A DNA stretch of 64,000 bases from Lacisediminihabitans sp040549465 (GCF_040549465.1 NZ_JBEPTL010000004.1:62001-126000), one strand, 5' to 3'. Positions 1 to 9,352 are shown, counted from the first letter of the stretch. Notes: generated by a model from the sequence alone, not told the origin. Numbers and translations are program-made.

Positions 1-1
1 C

Positions 2-340
2 TCACGCGACCACCGTTAACTTGCACTCAATGTGCGACACCTTCTGAGTGCGCGGATTGAAAACAGGCCAAGGCGCGCCATCGACTTGGAAGACTTGCCC
101 GTTGAAAGTGATCTGCGCCAACGCCGTCACAATCGAATCGGCCGGCAGGTACGCAGTCCACTTCGACACAACCGTTTCACGATCGGTCTGATATTCAACC
201 GTGTCCTTCTGCTCAAGGAAACCAGTCTCCGTGGCAGGGAGACCAAGCGCACCCGGTACCGTGTTGCCGTACTCATCCGTGCCAGCACCACCCATAGCCT
301 GAACCAGAAGTGGCTGCGACATCAGCCGCGCCAAACTCAC
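2..340 (-). CDS. Phage head-tail connector / head-closure-like protein
   Basis: This 112-aa protein follows the larger connector gene in the head operon and overlaps it by 4 nt (ATGA). It is rich in beta-forming residues and has no signal peptide or membrane segment. Its size and place, directly after the gp6-like connector, fit the small stopper or head-closure proteins that seal the head before tail attachment. I infer the function from gene order, not from a recognised motif. The stop codon lies at the very edge of the window, and tail genes should continue to the left. Confidence 0.6.
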   Translation of the reverse strand: MSLARLMSQPLLVQAMGGAGTDEYGNTVPGALGLPATETGFLEQKDTVEYQTDRETVVSKWTAYLPADSIVTALAQITFNGQVFQVDGAPWPVFNPRTQKVSHIECKLTVVA

Positions 341-903
341 GCGACCCTCGCAACCATGTACCGGCTCAAGGATGCCTTCTCGATAGGCGAGAACCCATCA
401 GCCTGCATCGAATACTTGACCTGATAGCCACCGATCCGCTCCGACTCAATACTTGCCGGCGACGAATACGCGCGAGCCGCGACACCCAGCACGACACCGA
501 TGATCGAATCTGGGACAGTCTCAAAACCATGCGTGTAAGTAACCCGCCAAGTCGCAGCACCGTACGGCCACGTCACACCCTGCCCGATGATCGACCGGAT
601 AACACCAGTGCGCTTCGACACCGAATAGGCAGGGAGAACCGCCGTCGACCACACGGTGCCGTCGAACGATTCGACCAACGAAACATCGACAATCGGGAAC
701 TCATTGAGCATCGCAAACCCAGACGGCAACGGGTCCAACTCGACAACATCATCAGTGACTAACGAGATGTCCTGTTGCAGAAAATCGCGCACCATACCGG
801 ACGCAATATCAAGCATCAGAGAAGCGGAAGAGTCGCTCGCATCAAGCGGCAACTGAAGGAACGCCCCCAGTTGCTCAACTGTGGCGAGAGGCTCAAGGAT
901 CAT
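337..903 (-). CDS. Phage head-tail adaptor (gp6-like connector)
   Basis: The 188-aa protein starts with a helical segment (residues 1-45, including LATVEQLGAFL and LMLDIASGMVRDFLQQ) typical of phage gp6-like head-tail connectors that dock on the portal. The rest is mostly beta with a final helix (SLSRYM). It lies four genes after the portal in the usual connector slot and overlaps the next gene by 4 nt, so the two are translationally coupled. The family call comes from the N-terminal pattern and gene order. Confidence 0.7.
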   Translation of the reverse strand: MILEPLATVEQLGAFLQLPLDASDSSASLMLDIASGMVRDFLQQDISLVTDDVVELDPLPSGFAMLNEFPIVDVSLVESFDGTVWSTAVLPAYSVSKRTGVIRSIIGQGVTWPYGAATWRVTYTHGFETVPDSIIGVVLGVAARAYSSPASIESERIGGYQVKYSMQADGFSPIEKASLSRYMVARVA

Positions 904-906
904 GGG

Positions 907-1203
907 TTACTTGACCTCGGCAACTGCATCAGGCTCGATAGATGTCTTCTTGGGTGCGCCGATTACCTTATTTTGGGCGTCGCTCAGCCAAGAAGCGGTA
1001 ACAGTGACCGGCCCAGGCGTCTCATAGTTCACAACAACATCTTCTGTGTAATGGGCAACCTCCGTAGTGCCTGGCGCAACGTGCTCTACTGCGCCAGTGG
1101 AGGCCGCATCTGCCGACTGCTCAGAGGTCACGGCGTAACCGCGGAACTCCACTGCACCGGTGCTCTGCTGGGTTTCAATTTCGGGCTTTACTTTGACTGC
1201 CAT
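907..1203 (-). CDS. Small phage structural protein, unknown
   Basis: A 98-aa acidic protein (many Glu, Thr and Val) lies between the major capsid gene and the connector gene. A good ribosome site (GGAGTTGTC) precedes the ATG. It has no cysteine, membrane segment or recognisable motif. Small proteins in this position in actinophages are often head decoration or head-tail joining proteins. That is inference from position only. Confidence 0.6.
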   Translation of the reverse strand: MAVKVKPEIETQQSTGAVEFRGYAVTSEQSADAASTGAVEHVAPGTTEVAHYTEDVVVNYETPGPVTVTASWLSDAQNKVIGAPKKTSIEPDAVAEVK

Positions 1204-1266
1204 GACAACTCCTTCAGTTCAGGGGTGCGCCTCCGCAAGTGGCTGAGGCGCACCTAGGTAGGTCAA

Positions 1267-2493
1267 TCAGAGACCGCTGACAACCCCGAACGCGCCAGGG
1301 CGGTAAATGGCGAGGGCTAGACGCTCCTCGGCCCGAATTGCCGTCAAGTTGCGCTGGAAGTAATCGGCGTGCGAGTTCGATGCCTCGACGGTGATTCCTC
1401 CCTTGCGGAAGACCTGACCACCTTGGGCGAACGCTCCGACGAGGGCCGTGTTGGCAGCGATCGCGGGGGTGATGGCAACTTTCTTACTCCACAGCGACGG
1501 GTTCTGCGCGTCGGCGAACGGGCCGTTGGCGTAGTACGCCCCCTGCGAGTTCTTCGATAGCAGGACCGTCTGCCACGCCAGCGGGTCGATCACGATAGCG
1601 TCCGGCTCAAGGAACTGAGTCGTGCGAATTGCTGTGATCTGCCGGTAGATGGCATCCATGTCGTTGTCTGCCACAACCGAGGGCGCGGTGCCCTTGACGA
1701 CAGGTGCAGCGAGTCCGGGGCGGTTCAGGATGCCGACGAGGTTCGCGCCTGTTCCGTCACCGGAGAGGAGCTGCGCTTCTTCTGCCAGCTTGATGAACAG
1801 GATGAGACGCGCGTCGATGTACGACTGCGCCTGCGCCCAGTCCTCAAGCATTTCATCCGAGATTGGAAGGAACGTGGCGAGCTTGTGCAGCACCTCGTCA
1901 ACCTTGCTGAACGCGATGGCCGACTCGGGCTTCAGGTTTGTCTCAGCAACTGCCGCAGCCGCGTTAGTAACCGAGGTCTCCACAAGGTAGCGGATGAGCG
2001 GTGTCGAGGTAACACCGCCAGGGAACAGGTCCGAGATCGTCAGCGGACGGAACTTGATATCTACGATTCCGGGGACGAGCGTCGGGACGGCGGCGACCGG
2101 CGAGTATCCACCGCCTGGAGTGCCTGCGGTACCCTCGGTTAGGGTTGTCTTGACCTCGACTTCACCAGAGGTGAAGTTGCCCTTAATGCCCTTGGCGACC
2201 ATACCCTTGTAGTTCGCCGAATCGACGAACTGCTGGCCGATCGACTTGAACCCTTCGACAGCTCCGGCTGCGTCATCGAGCGGATTACCAGCGCCAGCCA
2301 TGAATTGCTTGCGCTTATCCTCGATCGATTCGAGGGACTGGACTTCTTCGGTCCACGTCTTAATCTCGGGCTCGAGGAGGTCGAGCGCTTTCTTGATATC
2401 GGCGGTGGTGAGCTTCGGGTCTTCGACAGTTTCAAGCGCCTTGGTGGACAGCTCGTGAACCTTGGTCTTTGCTTCCATCAGTTTGGATGGCAT
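1267..2493 (-). CDS. Major capsid protein, HK97 family
   Basis: The 408-aa protein has an HK97 capsid layout: an N-terminal charged coiled-coil segment (about residues 1-75, a delta-domain scaffold normally removed by the prohead protease), then the capsid fold with typical stretches such as TPLIRYLVET and the C-terminal ERLALAIYRPGAF. The ATG at 2493 was chosen because GAAAGG sits about 8 nt upstream and the protease stop is adjacent. An in-frame extension to 2580 would overlap the protease and lacks a ribosome site. It assembles the procapsid shell with the portal and protease encoded just upstream. Confidence 0.92.
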   Translation of the reverse strand: MPSKLMEAKTKVHELSTKALETVEDPKLTTADIKKALDLLEPEIKTWTEEVQSLESIEDKRKQFMAGAGNPLDDAAGAVEGFKSIGQQFVDSANYKGMVAKGIKGNFTSGEVEVKTTLTEGTAGTPGGGYSPVAAVPTLVPGIVDIKFRPLTISDLFPGGVTSTPLIRYLVETSVTNAAAAVAETNLKPESAIAFSKVDEVLHKLATFLPISDEMLEDWAQAQSYIDARLILFIKLAEEAQLLSGDGTGANLVGILNRPGLAAPVVKGTAPSVVADNDMDAIYRQITAIRTTQFLEPDAIVIDPLAWQTVLLSKNSQGAYYANGPFADAQNPSLWSKKVAITPAIAANTALVGAFAQGGQVFRKGGITVEASNSHADYFQRNLTAIRAEERLALAIYRPGAFGVVSGL

Positions 2494-2494
2494 T

Positions 2495-3493
2495 TCACTT
2501 ACCTTTCGGTGCGTTGATGATAGAGAGTGCGCGAAGATGCGCGACTCGTCTGTTAGTTGCGTCCGAATCAGCATCCTCAACGGGGGCAGTCTTAGTAACG
2601 GCGGCGGCGGCTTTCGCGGCGGCGGTGGTCACATTGTCTGCGCCGGAATCGGCGGCATCTTCATCTGGGTCGGGCTTGACAATTTCGGTCAAGTCCACGG
2701 CAGTACGTTCACCCGTGAGAGTGACCACGCTGCCGTCGTCTGTGTAGCTTTGCTGGTACGTCTCAGTGTCAGACGAACCCTCAACGCTGATCTGGAAAAT
2801 GAGAGAGTCGGAGAGTGTGCCACGGAGCCACACCCACGCATCTGCCCCGTACGCATCGTTGAGAGCATCCTGGGCGCGCTCCTGGGCGGCTTCGAGGCTT
2901 CCGGTGATGCTCTTGACTTGTAGCGATTTCTTGTCGTCGGGTACACCGCCGTCAGCAGCGGCACCGAGCGATAGCGCGAGGTCATGGATCTGCTGAATCT
3001 TCGCCGCATCACCAGTGCTATTACGTGCGCCAGCCTTGACGGTCTTGGAAGACAGCACTAGAGCTTCTCGATTACTTGGTATGGCGACAAAAGCGCCGTT
3101 GAGAAGTTCCCGTTTCGTCACCTTCACACCATCCTTTTGCGACTTGTCCGACATGAACGCCACAGAGGTGGTGCGGATGTGCCCCTCATTCACCAGCGTT
3201 CGGGTCTCCTGCGCACGAGGCAGCGATGAGTAGGTGCCGTGAACTACGAGGTTGCCGGTCTTCTCATCGATCGTCGGCACGCCAGAGCCGACCGTTGACG
3301 CAACGGACATGCCGTGATCAGTGTCGAATGTGATGTGTTCCGGCAGGGGAGTCTTCCACCCATCCGGGGTGAGAGTGTCCCCATCACGGTCCAGGGTCGG
3401 TGCGGAGAGAACCACATCGAACGTGCCGGGGAAGTCCTCATCGTTTCCCGTGGGAACGATCGCCGCATCCTTCTTTTCGATCTGCATGATCAA
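2495..3493 (-). CDS. Prohead serine protease, HK97 family
   Basis: This 332-aa protein carries the caudoviral prohead protease fold in its first 160 residues. The probable catalytic histidine is in DTDHGMS (H60) and the probable serine in RTTSVAFM (S110), followed by a typical SNREA segment. The long acidic, Ala-rich C-terminal half (160-332) is not part of the protease core and may help scaffolding. It overlaps the portal gene by 4 nt and abuts the capsid gene, the standard portal-protease-capsid order. It should cleave the capsid delta domain during head maturation. Confidence 0.9.
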   Translation of the reverse strand: MIMQIEKKDAAIVPTGNDEDFPGTFDVVLSAPTLDRDGDTLTPDGWKTPLPEHITFDTDHGMSVASTVGSGVPTIDEKTGNLVVHGTYSSLPRAQETRTLVNEGHIRTTSVAFMSDKSQKDGVKVTKRELLNGAFVAIPSNREALVLSSKTVKAGARNSTGDAAKIQQIHDLALSLGAAADGGVPDDKKSLQVKSITGSLEAAQERAQDALNDAYGADAWVWLRGTLSDSLIFQISVEGSSDTETYQQSYTDDGSVVTLTGERTAVDLTEIVKPDPDEDAADSGADNVTTAAAKAAAAVTKTAPVEDADSDATNRRVAHLRALSIINAPKGK

Positions 3494-5529
3494 CCTTCCG
3501 TAGAGAAATCCAAATCACAGTTGCAGTTAGCAACCTCTTCCGCGCCGCCTGAATAATCCCCTGGTCCTGACATCCCGTTAGAGAAGGTCTCACCGAGCGG
3601 CACCGTTTCGCCCGACATGGCCGCATGAGATCCGCGCGGGTTGCCACCGGTAACCCACGTCTTCGTCTTCGCATCAGATAGACGAGCAGCGACTAGCGAA
3701 GCTAGCCCCGCGACCATCGCGACACGGCTCAACGAAATCTGCCCAGCACGCGCGTTGACTTCACCATCGAACACAGAATCAACTGTGTCGCCGACCTCAG
3801 CATCAGCAGCTGCGTTCTCAAACGCTTTCGCAATCTCGTCCGCCGTGGCCTGGTTGACCTTCTTCGCCGTCGCCGTCGAGTTCGACTCGAGGTAAGCGGC
3901 TATGTCATCGGACGAATACTGCCCGCCCAAATCGGCCGCAACCTTCGTGCCGATCGCGAGCGCCGTGGCTTTAGACAGCGTGTGGAGGATCGAAGCGAGG
4001 TCACCGTCCCATGCCGCAGGATCGAACGACCCAGCAGCCTTAGACGATGCACCCGACTTCACCGATGCGCGCTGCTCATCGAATAGTGCGCCCAACGCTT
4101 TCTGATGTTCGGTGACCAAAGTTGCGCGGATCGCAGACTTAGAGCCCTTGACCCGCCCAGCTTTTCCCATCACATCACGGAACCGAACCGCCTTCGCAGC
4201 ATCACCGACAGGGGCAGGAGTGCCGCCCGCATCCGCGATAGCCTGTGCCGCCTCCGCATCAGCCGCAGGGGACGGTGTAGCAGCCTCCGCTATCGTCAGA
4301 CGGGTTGCAGGAGTACCAAGCGGAACAAGGGCCGCATTCGCGAAGTAGTCATCCATTTGTGGCTTTTCGCTTCGCGGATAGCCAAATAGCGCGACGCCCT
4401 GATTGCCTGTAATCAAGCCCGCGTTGCGCAGCGCAACTGCAGCCGTGGCACGCGACTCGAAGTCACCGCGGAGAACTTCATCCATGTTGAACCGGGTATA
4501 GACATCTCCGCGCGGATAGAAGTCCGGCACAAGCTGGTGATTGATGACCGACTCGAACCCAACAAAGCGCGGAGCCATCGTGTCGCGGTACTGTGACCGC
4601 AGCTGCTCAGTGATGTTCGAGAATGTGGCGTGATCGAGAATGTGCACCACAGGTGGGGGCACGTCATACGCTGCGCAGACCTCTTCCCGGTTCAGTTTCC
4701 GCGACTCGATGTACTGCATCTCTTCCGCGTTGAGCTGGATAATCGTCGGCTTGATGCCCTCCTCGAAAACCGCGGTCGCTCCAGTGTTATCGACCCCCGC
4801 GTGTGAAGCGTCGAACTGAGCCCGGAGGCGGTCCTGTGCACCTTGGCTCAAAGACGCTTCGGTACTGAGAATTACTGCAGGCCGAGCACCCTTTGCCCAC
4901 ATCGACGCGGTAGCTCGCCGGGAAGCATCCTCGTTGAGCAGCGTCATACGCAGACTCTCAAGGATGGACAACCCGCGGTGAGGTGTGTCCGGGTTATATG
5001 AGACGAACGCGACAACATCGTCGGCTGGAATCGGAGGCAGCATCGACACGTTACGGGTGCCAGCAGCATAGAAGTATTCGATCTCCCCAGCTGCGTTCCG
5101 GCGCACTATTACGTTCGTCGGGTGCATTGGGTGCAGCTCACGGACAATGCCCTTGTTGTCGCGGAGCTTCAACCAGAATGCCTCACCGTAGATGTCACGA
5201 GTGGAGGATGTCCATTCCCAGAGCTTGAATCCTGACATCCGCTGGTTGGGGCGCTCCAGAAGCCCCGCTAGGGGTCCGTTCTCCATTCTGGAATCAGTGT
5301 CATTCAGCTTGATCTTGACATCGAATGGCATCCGCGCGGTCGCCATTGCGAGCTTGCGGATAACCGTTCCAACCCACAACTGGGCCTTATAGATTGCCGA
5401 GTACGCAGCGAAGGTCGTCAACAGTGCCATCGATGATGACCCGTAATAAGAGGCATCGGCGAAGATTGGAGTGCGATCTGCAAGGGTATCGGCATCAACC
5501 GAAACAATCGCTCCGTTGGAGAGGAACAC
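3490..5529 (-). CDS. Portal protein fused to a MuF-like domain
   Basis: The 679-aa protein is much longer than a usual HK97-type portal of about 400-480 aa. Residues 1 to about 400 look like an HK97-family portal (TSSTRDIYGEAFWLKL, RGLSILESLR, TFSNITEQLRSQYRD). After an Ala-rich linker, about 510-679 resemble the Mu gpF/SPP1 gp7 minor head protein domain: a Trp at 625, a GSHAAMSG segment, a PGDYSG turn and a closing NCNC near 668-671, matching the W..H..PGDP..NCRC pattern of that family. The portal is the genome entry pore. The fused MuF domain probably sits inside the head and may be delivered with DNA. Confidence 0.9.
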   Translation of the reverse strand: MFLSNGAIVSVDADTLADRTPIFADASYYGSSSMALLTTFAAYSAIYKAQLWVGTVIRKLAMATARMPFDVKIKLNDTDSRMENGPLAGLLERPNQRMSGFKLWEWTSSTRDIYGEAFWLKLRDNKGIVRELHPMHPTNVIVRRNAAGEIEYFYAAGTRNVSMLPPIPADDVVAFVSYNPDTPHRGLSILESLRMTLLNEDASRRATASMWAKGARPAVILSTEASLSQGAQDRLRAQFDASHAGVDNTGATAVFEEGIKPTIIQLNAEEMQYIESRKLNREEVCAAYDVPPPVVHILDHATFSNITEQLRSQYRDTMAPRFVGFESVINHQLVPDFYPRGDVYTRFNMDEVLRGDFESRATAAVALRNAGLITGNQGVALFGYPRSEKPQMDDYFANAALVPLGTPATRLTIAEAATPSPAADAEAAQAIADAGGTPAPVGDAAKAVRFRDVMGKAGRVKGSKSAIRATLVTEHQKALGALFDEQRASVKSGASSKAAGSFDPAAWDGDLASILHTLSKATALAIGTKVAADLGGQYSSDDIAAYLESNSTATAKKVNQATADEIAKAFENAAADAEVGDTVDSVFDGEVNARAGQISLSRVAMVAGLASLVAARLSDAKTKTWVTGGNPRGSHAAMSGETVPLGETFSNGMSGPGDYSGGAEEVANCNCDLDFSTEG

Positions 5530-5531
5530 GA

Positions 5532-5750
5532 CTACCCCCTCTGCATATACTTGATTCGTGAACGTGGAAGCCAGAGAGAATTGTCGATCCGTAGGCGGTC
5601 GCCATTCGCGCTAATAGAGTCCGCGTCGGCTAAAACAAAATGTCCTTCGTCCCAGTCGACGAGGATGCCGTCAAAGGCCTCCCCATCGACCAGGGTCACG
5701 AGGAACCGTTCACGCTCGGCATCTCGAATTAGTCGGTCACGACGCGCCAC
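5532..5750 (-). CDS. Small phage protein between terminase and portal
   Basis: A 72-aa protein begins with a basic helix (MARRDRLIRDAERERF) followed by short beta strands (LVTLVDGEAFDGILVDWDEG, HFVLADAD) that look like a small Sm-like or SH3-like barrel, and ends in PRSRIKYM. It overlaps the large-terminase stop by 14 nt and ends 2 nt before the portal gene, so it belongs to the packaging operon. I do not recognise a named family. The barrel suggestion is pattern-based. Confidence 0.65.
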   Translation of the reverse strand: MARRDRLIRDAERERFLVTLVDGEAFDGILVDWDEGHFVLADADSISANGDRLRIDNSLWLPRSRIKYMQRG

Positions 5751-7473
5751 TGGAATAGCCTCCTATGACGAGCAGATTGTCGTCTTCGTACTTGCTGCGC
5801 TTATTTGGCTCCATGCCGAGAACGAGAGACATGGAGTTGACCGTCGCAGCGATCGCGTCGATCTTCTCCGGCGCGCTGCCCTTATCTGGCTTCACGTTTC
5901 CGGCCGCATCCATAGCCACCGTGAAATTGTCAGCCTGCCACCGCACAGCAGGATTCCCGCCATGCCGAAACATCGGCTTCTCATTCGTACCCAGAAGCAG
6001 AATGCGCTGCAACTCTTTCGTCGGTGCTGACAACGTGACCAAACCCTGCCGGGTCTTCACCATCGGCGCGCCATCCGCGACAAGATCATTCACCAACTGC
6101 GACGAGTTCCACGGGTCATAAGCAATCCCGCGCACGTCGAACGACTCCCGATCCTTGTTGATCTGCATCTGGATGTAGTCATAGTCGGCCACGTTCCCCG
6201 GTGTCAACGTCAGAAAACCTTCACGAACCCACACGGTAGCCATACCCGCAGTGCGCTTATCCAACGCCGCAAGGTTCGCCTCCGGGGTCCACAGCCGCCA
6301 CAGGGCATCAAAGCCACCATCGCCATCAGGGAAAGTCCACGCGAGCGCACACAAGTCCGATGTGGAAGCCAAGTCGAGCCCGCCATAGGCTTGCTTCCCA
6401 GCCAGCTTCGACTCGTCAACCATCGAACCATTCCGGTCCCACACCTCGAGATCCAGATACTTGGTCTCCTGCTTCGTCCTCAACCCCAAATGCAAGCGCT
6501 GAAACTTCGCCAAATCCGCTGGGGACTGTTGAGCCTCCGCAGCAGCAGACTTCATATACGCCCGCGTAGGCGAAATCCCATAGCCCGGGTTAGCAGACTT
6601 CCAAGTAGCCTCCACAAACGGGTCAGAGCCAGCCTCAGCCGCCCACACAACACCATACGAGGATGGGTCCTTGATCGCACCCCGAGCCAACTGCTCGATG
6701 TACTCACGCTTCCGGGCATAAATCGTATTCTGCTTACCGCTATCCGCCGTAGTGATAATGCCGATCAGCGGTTGCCGGCGTGAACCCGTACCGGTCTCAA
6801 GCGTCTCCACAAGATCCGGGGTCTTATGCACATGCAGCTCATCGACGCAAACGAAATGCAAGTTCGCACCATGCTGCGCATCCGCAACCGACGAAACAAC
6901 CTCGATGTAGCTACCCGACTTTGGGTGCAACACCTTCTTGCCAACCGTCCTCACATGCTTCTTCAGCGCGGGAGATTTGTCGGCCAGAGTCTTGATCGGA
7001 TTGAAAACGAACCCCGCCTGACGTTCCGACGTAGCCGCCGTCACAATCTGCGCACCAGGCTCACCATCAGCCGCGAGCATGTAGATCGCTAGACCACCAA
7101 GCAACGTCGACTTGCCATTCTTCCGAGGCACATCCACGTACAGTTTGCGGATGATCCGCACATACATGTCGGCGTCGTCATCCCAGATAACCCAGCCAAA
7201 AACTGGGGCAAGGATCTCTACCTGCCAAGGATCGGGGATAAGTGGCTGACCACTCCATTGCCCGCTGACGTGTTTGAGCGCACGGAACGCTGCAAGAACT
7301 TTGTCTACACGCTCAAATGAGAATTTGGCACCCTTTACGTTTCGAGGCTCAGGGGTCTTGATCCTAGGGGGGCAGTCGGAAAATGGTATTCCGCGCGACT
7401 CCATGTACGCGATAACCTCAGGGCTTGGAGCGTTTAGCCGCTTGCTTATATCTCCAGACACTATTGAACGCAT
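5737..7473 (-). CDS. Phage terminase large subunit
   Basis: This 578-aa packaging motor has an N-terminal ATPase with Walker A PRKNGKST (116-123) and Walker B VCVDE (208-212), an ITTAD coupling motif near 239-243, and a C-terminal nuclease whose first acidic residue is in GGLDLAST (D367). It belongs to the Terminase_1 (HK97-like, YmfN) group. The ATG at 7473 lies inside the upstream HNH gene (56-nt overlap) and its AAGAAGG is too close to that ATG. A GTG at 7461 or an ATG at 7404 are alternative starts. The later start would remove the overlap but cut residues (PEVIAYMESRG) that look family-conserved. Confidence 0.93.
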   Translation of the reverse strand: MRSIVSGDISKRLNAPSPEVIAYMESRGIPFSDCPPRIKTPEPRNVKGAKFSFERVDKVLAAFRALKHVSGQWSGQPLIPDPWQVEILAPVFGWVIWDDDADMYVRIIRKLYVDVPRKNGKSTLLGGLAIYMLAADGEPGAQIVTAATSERQAGFVFNPIKTLADKSPALKKHVRTVGKKVLHPKSGSYIEVVSSVADAQHGANLHFVCVDELHVHKTPDLVETLETGTGSRRQPLIGIITTADSGKQNTIYARKREYIEQLARGAIKDPSSYGVVWAAEAGSDPFVEATWKSANPGYGISPTRAYMKSAAAEAQQSPADLAKFQRLHLGLRTKQETKYLDLEVWDRNGSMVDESKLAGKQAYGGLDLASTSDLCALAWTFPDGDGGFDALWRLWTPEANLAALDKRTAGMATVWVREGFLTLTPGNVADYDYIQMQINKDRESFDVRGIAYDPWNSSQLVNDLVADGAPMVKTRQGLVTLSAPTKELQRILLLGTNEKPMFRHGGNPAVRWQADNFTVAMDAAGNVKPDKGSAPEKIDAIAATVNSMSLVLGMEPNKRSKYEDDNLLVIGGYSSGAS

Positions 7474-8239
7474 CCTTCTTCGAAGTATTGCAACGAGAGC
7501 ACAGGGCTCGGAGGTTGCCGATCCCGTGGACGCCCCCGCGAGCCAATGGGACTACGTGATCGATGTGCTTCGGGTTGGCTTCGGTGAAGAGAGCCCCGCA
7601 GGACGAGCATTCATGGGCATTAGCCAATCGACGGGCATCCTTGTTAGCTATCTTGAACGTCCCATTGCCAGCTCGCCGCGCCCGACGCGTTGCCTCGTTG
7701 GCACGACGTTTCTCCGGATTGAGACGTGCCCAGGTAGCCACTGAGAGCGCAATCTGCCCCCGGTTCGACTCTCGATAAGCACGAACGCGATCACCATTCA
7801 AGAGGTACCAAGCTTTGCTGGTCGCAGCGATTCGGTCAGCGTTTGCCAGTCGGTAGCGAGTTTGGTACTCGATCAGCTTTTCTCGGTTCGCCCTGTAATA
7901 GCTTCGGTTCGACTCTAAGATCACTTCCCGATTCTCCTGATAACGCTGGGCTGAAGCCTCGGCCTGCTCATCACTATGCGCTAGGTAGTAATCTCGCTTC
8001 GTTTCTGCATATTGAACGACGTTAGCAGCCACCTTTGCCCGATCCATGCAGCGACCCGAGCAGTAGCGGGTGTCCACCCGCTTAGGCGTGAACACCTCTC
8101 GACATTGCAAGCAGGGTTTAGGTTCAGGCGGGAACGGAGATCCGTATCTCTGCCAGCGGTGATAGTGGCCTGAGCACCATGTTCGGCAGAACGAGCGTTT
8201 ATCGCATCCGTCTATCGAGCATGTAATACTCTTGTTCAT
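7418..8239 (-). CDS. HNH endonuclease inserted between terS and terL
   Basis: The 273-aa protein has an N-terminal zinc-finger pair (C..DGC..FCRTWCSGHYHRWQRYG, then CLQC..YCSGRC), a long charged helical spacer with repeated NRE/NADRI heptad-like units, and a C-terminal HNH nuclease (CSSCGALF, HIDHVVPLARGG, NLRALCSRCNTSK). The ATG at 8239 was preferred because GGAG lies 7 nt upstream; an in-frame start at 8263 lacks one. The gene sits between the two terminase subunits and overlaps the start of the large subunit. That layout fits either a packaging-associated HNH protein or a free-standing homing endonuclease that invaded the terminase operon. Confidence 0.88.
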   Translation of the reverse strand: MNKSITCSIDGCDKRSFCRTWCSGHYHRWQRYGSPFPPEPKPCLQCREVFTPKRVDTRYCSGRCMDRAKVAANVVQYAETKRDYYLAHSDEQAEASAQRYQENREVILESNRSYYRANREKLIEYQTRYRLANADRIAATSKAWYLLNGDRVRAYRESNRGQIALSVATWARLNPEKRRANEATRRARRAGNGTFKIANKDARRLANAHECSSCGALFTEANPKHIDHVVPLARGGVHGIGNLRALCSRCNTSKKDAFNSVWRYKQAAKRSKP

Positions 8240-8330
8240 ATCGACTCCAATCCAGTCGGTCAATCCCCGGCCTGTGCCAACAGGTGCGGGGGCTTCTACT
8301 TATTCTATCGCGCAGAGTTGCTAGACGTGC

Positions 8331-8846
8331 TCAGGCGAAGGGATCACTTTCGTCGTCATCGCCCGACTCCTTGACCGCTAGCTTGTTCTCCGCACTCGGG
8401 GTGAAACCAAACTCACCAGCCCACGCCCGCAACTCCTTCGACGCCGCCTCCATGATCGCGATCCACGGGGCACGCACGACACCCTGAGAATTGGCAGCAA
8501 GCAGGCCGTAGCCCTCTTGCACAGATTGGTCCCCGTCGATGGTCGACTGGATGACGTTGTGATATTTGTCCGCGAGCTTCTGCGCATCCACCATCCGCTG
8601 CCACGTCAACACATATGCGGTGAGCGACGCCCGATCAACAGGCTTGAGTAACTCGAGACGGGCGAGCTCAGGGACCACACGCTCCCACTCAGCACGCGCC
8701 TCATCCGGCAACCACTCGGGAGCCTCAGGAGGGAGACGCTTGAACTGCGGAGTCTTCGCAATCTTCCGACCACCAGAATCCGTACCATGACCGCGCCCCT
8801 CGATCAGACGAAGAGCCGGCGCTTTCGCAGGACGACCACCAGGCAT
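8331..8846 (-). CDS. Phage terminase small subunit, P27 family
   Basis: The 171-aa protein starts with the characteristic MPGGRPAKAPALRLIEGR segment and contains the PEWLPDEARAEWERVVPELARL helix typical of P27-type small terminase subunits, followed by helices (DRASLTAYVLTWQRMVDAQ, APWIAIMEAASKELRAW) and an acidic tail. It recognises phage DNA and loads the large subunit for packaging. A strong AGGAGG precedes the start. An HNH gene now separates it from the large subunit. Confidence 0.9.
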   Translation of the reverse strand: MPGGRPAKAPALRLIEGRGHGTDSGGRKIAKTPQFKRLPPEAPEWLPDEARAEWERVVPELARLELLKPVDRASLTAYVLTWQRMVDAQKLADKYHNVIQSTIDGDQSVQEGYGLLAANSQGVVRAPWIAIMEAASKELRAWAGEFGFTPSAENKLAVKESGDDDESDPFA

Positions 8847-8957
8847 TGCAGCCTCCTAGAGGTAGTCGATGAACCGAGGGCCAGCATTTCGGAAGGGGGG
8901 TCCCAGTTTCGAGACACAACACGTTTCATTGCCGACATGGGCTTCGGTCGCGAAGTG

Positions 8958-9350
8958 TCAGAGATTTGTTGACCCCTGGGGGTGGCCGAAGCCTCCGTCT
9001 TGTCTTGCAGTCTTTGATGCATGACAGCTGTGGCACAGCGCCTGTAGGTTGTTCAGGTCGTATGCGCGTGCACCGGTGCGTCCGCTGCCGTCTACATGGT
9101 CTACGTCTGTGCTGCTAGGGCGTGCCCATGCGGGTAGTGCTGCACACTTGGTGGACTCGCATTGTGGGTGTTCGGCTAGGTACTTCTTGCTGAAGCGTGA
9201 CCACTCTGCGGACCAGCCTCGTTGGTATCCGTTGGGTCTGCGTCTGTCTGTGTCGCGTCGTGCTTCTGCTTCGTGTTCGGCACAGCGTCCGCTGGTTACG
9301 AGGACGGGGCAGCCGGTGACTACGCAGAGTGATAGGGGCGAGGTGGGCAT
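8958..9350 (-). CDS. HNH endonuclease next to small terminase
   Basis: This 130-aa protein opens with a small Cys/His site (CVVTGCPVLVTSGRCAEH), has an arginine-rich centre (RRDTDRRRPNGYQRGWSAEW), and ends in an HNH nuclease domain (CESTKC, TDVDHVDGSGRTG, NLQALCHSCHASKTARQDGG). Such HNH proteins directly upstream of the small terminase are a widespread part of phage packaging machines and cooperate with the terminase in cutting DNA (established for HK97-type phages). No clear ribosome site is seen, so it may be coupled to the small gene ending 3 nt before it. Confidence 0.88.
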   Translation of the reverse strand: MPTSPLSLCVVTGCPVLVTSGRCAEHEAEARRDTDRRRPNGYQRGWSAEWSRFSKKYLAEHPQCESTKCAALPAWARPSSTDVDHVDGSGRTGARAYDLNNLQALCHSCHASKTARQDGGFGHPQGSTNL

Positions 9351-9352
9351 GG

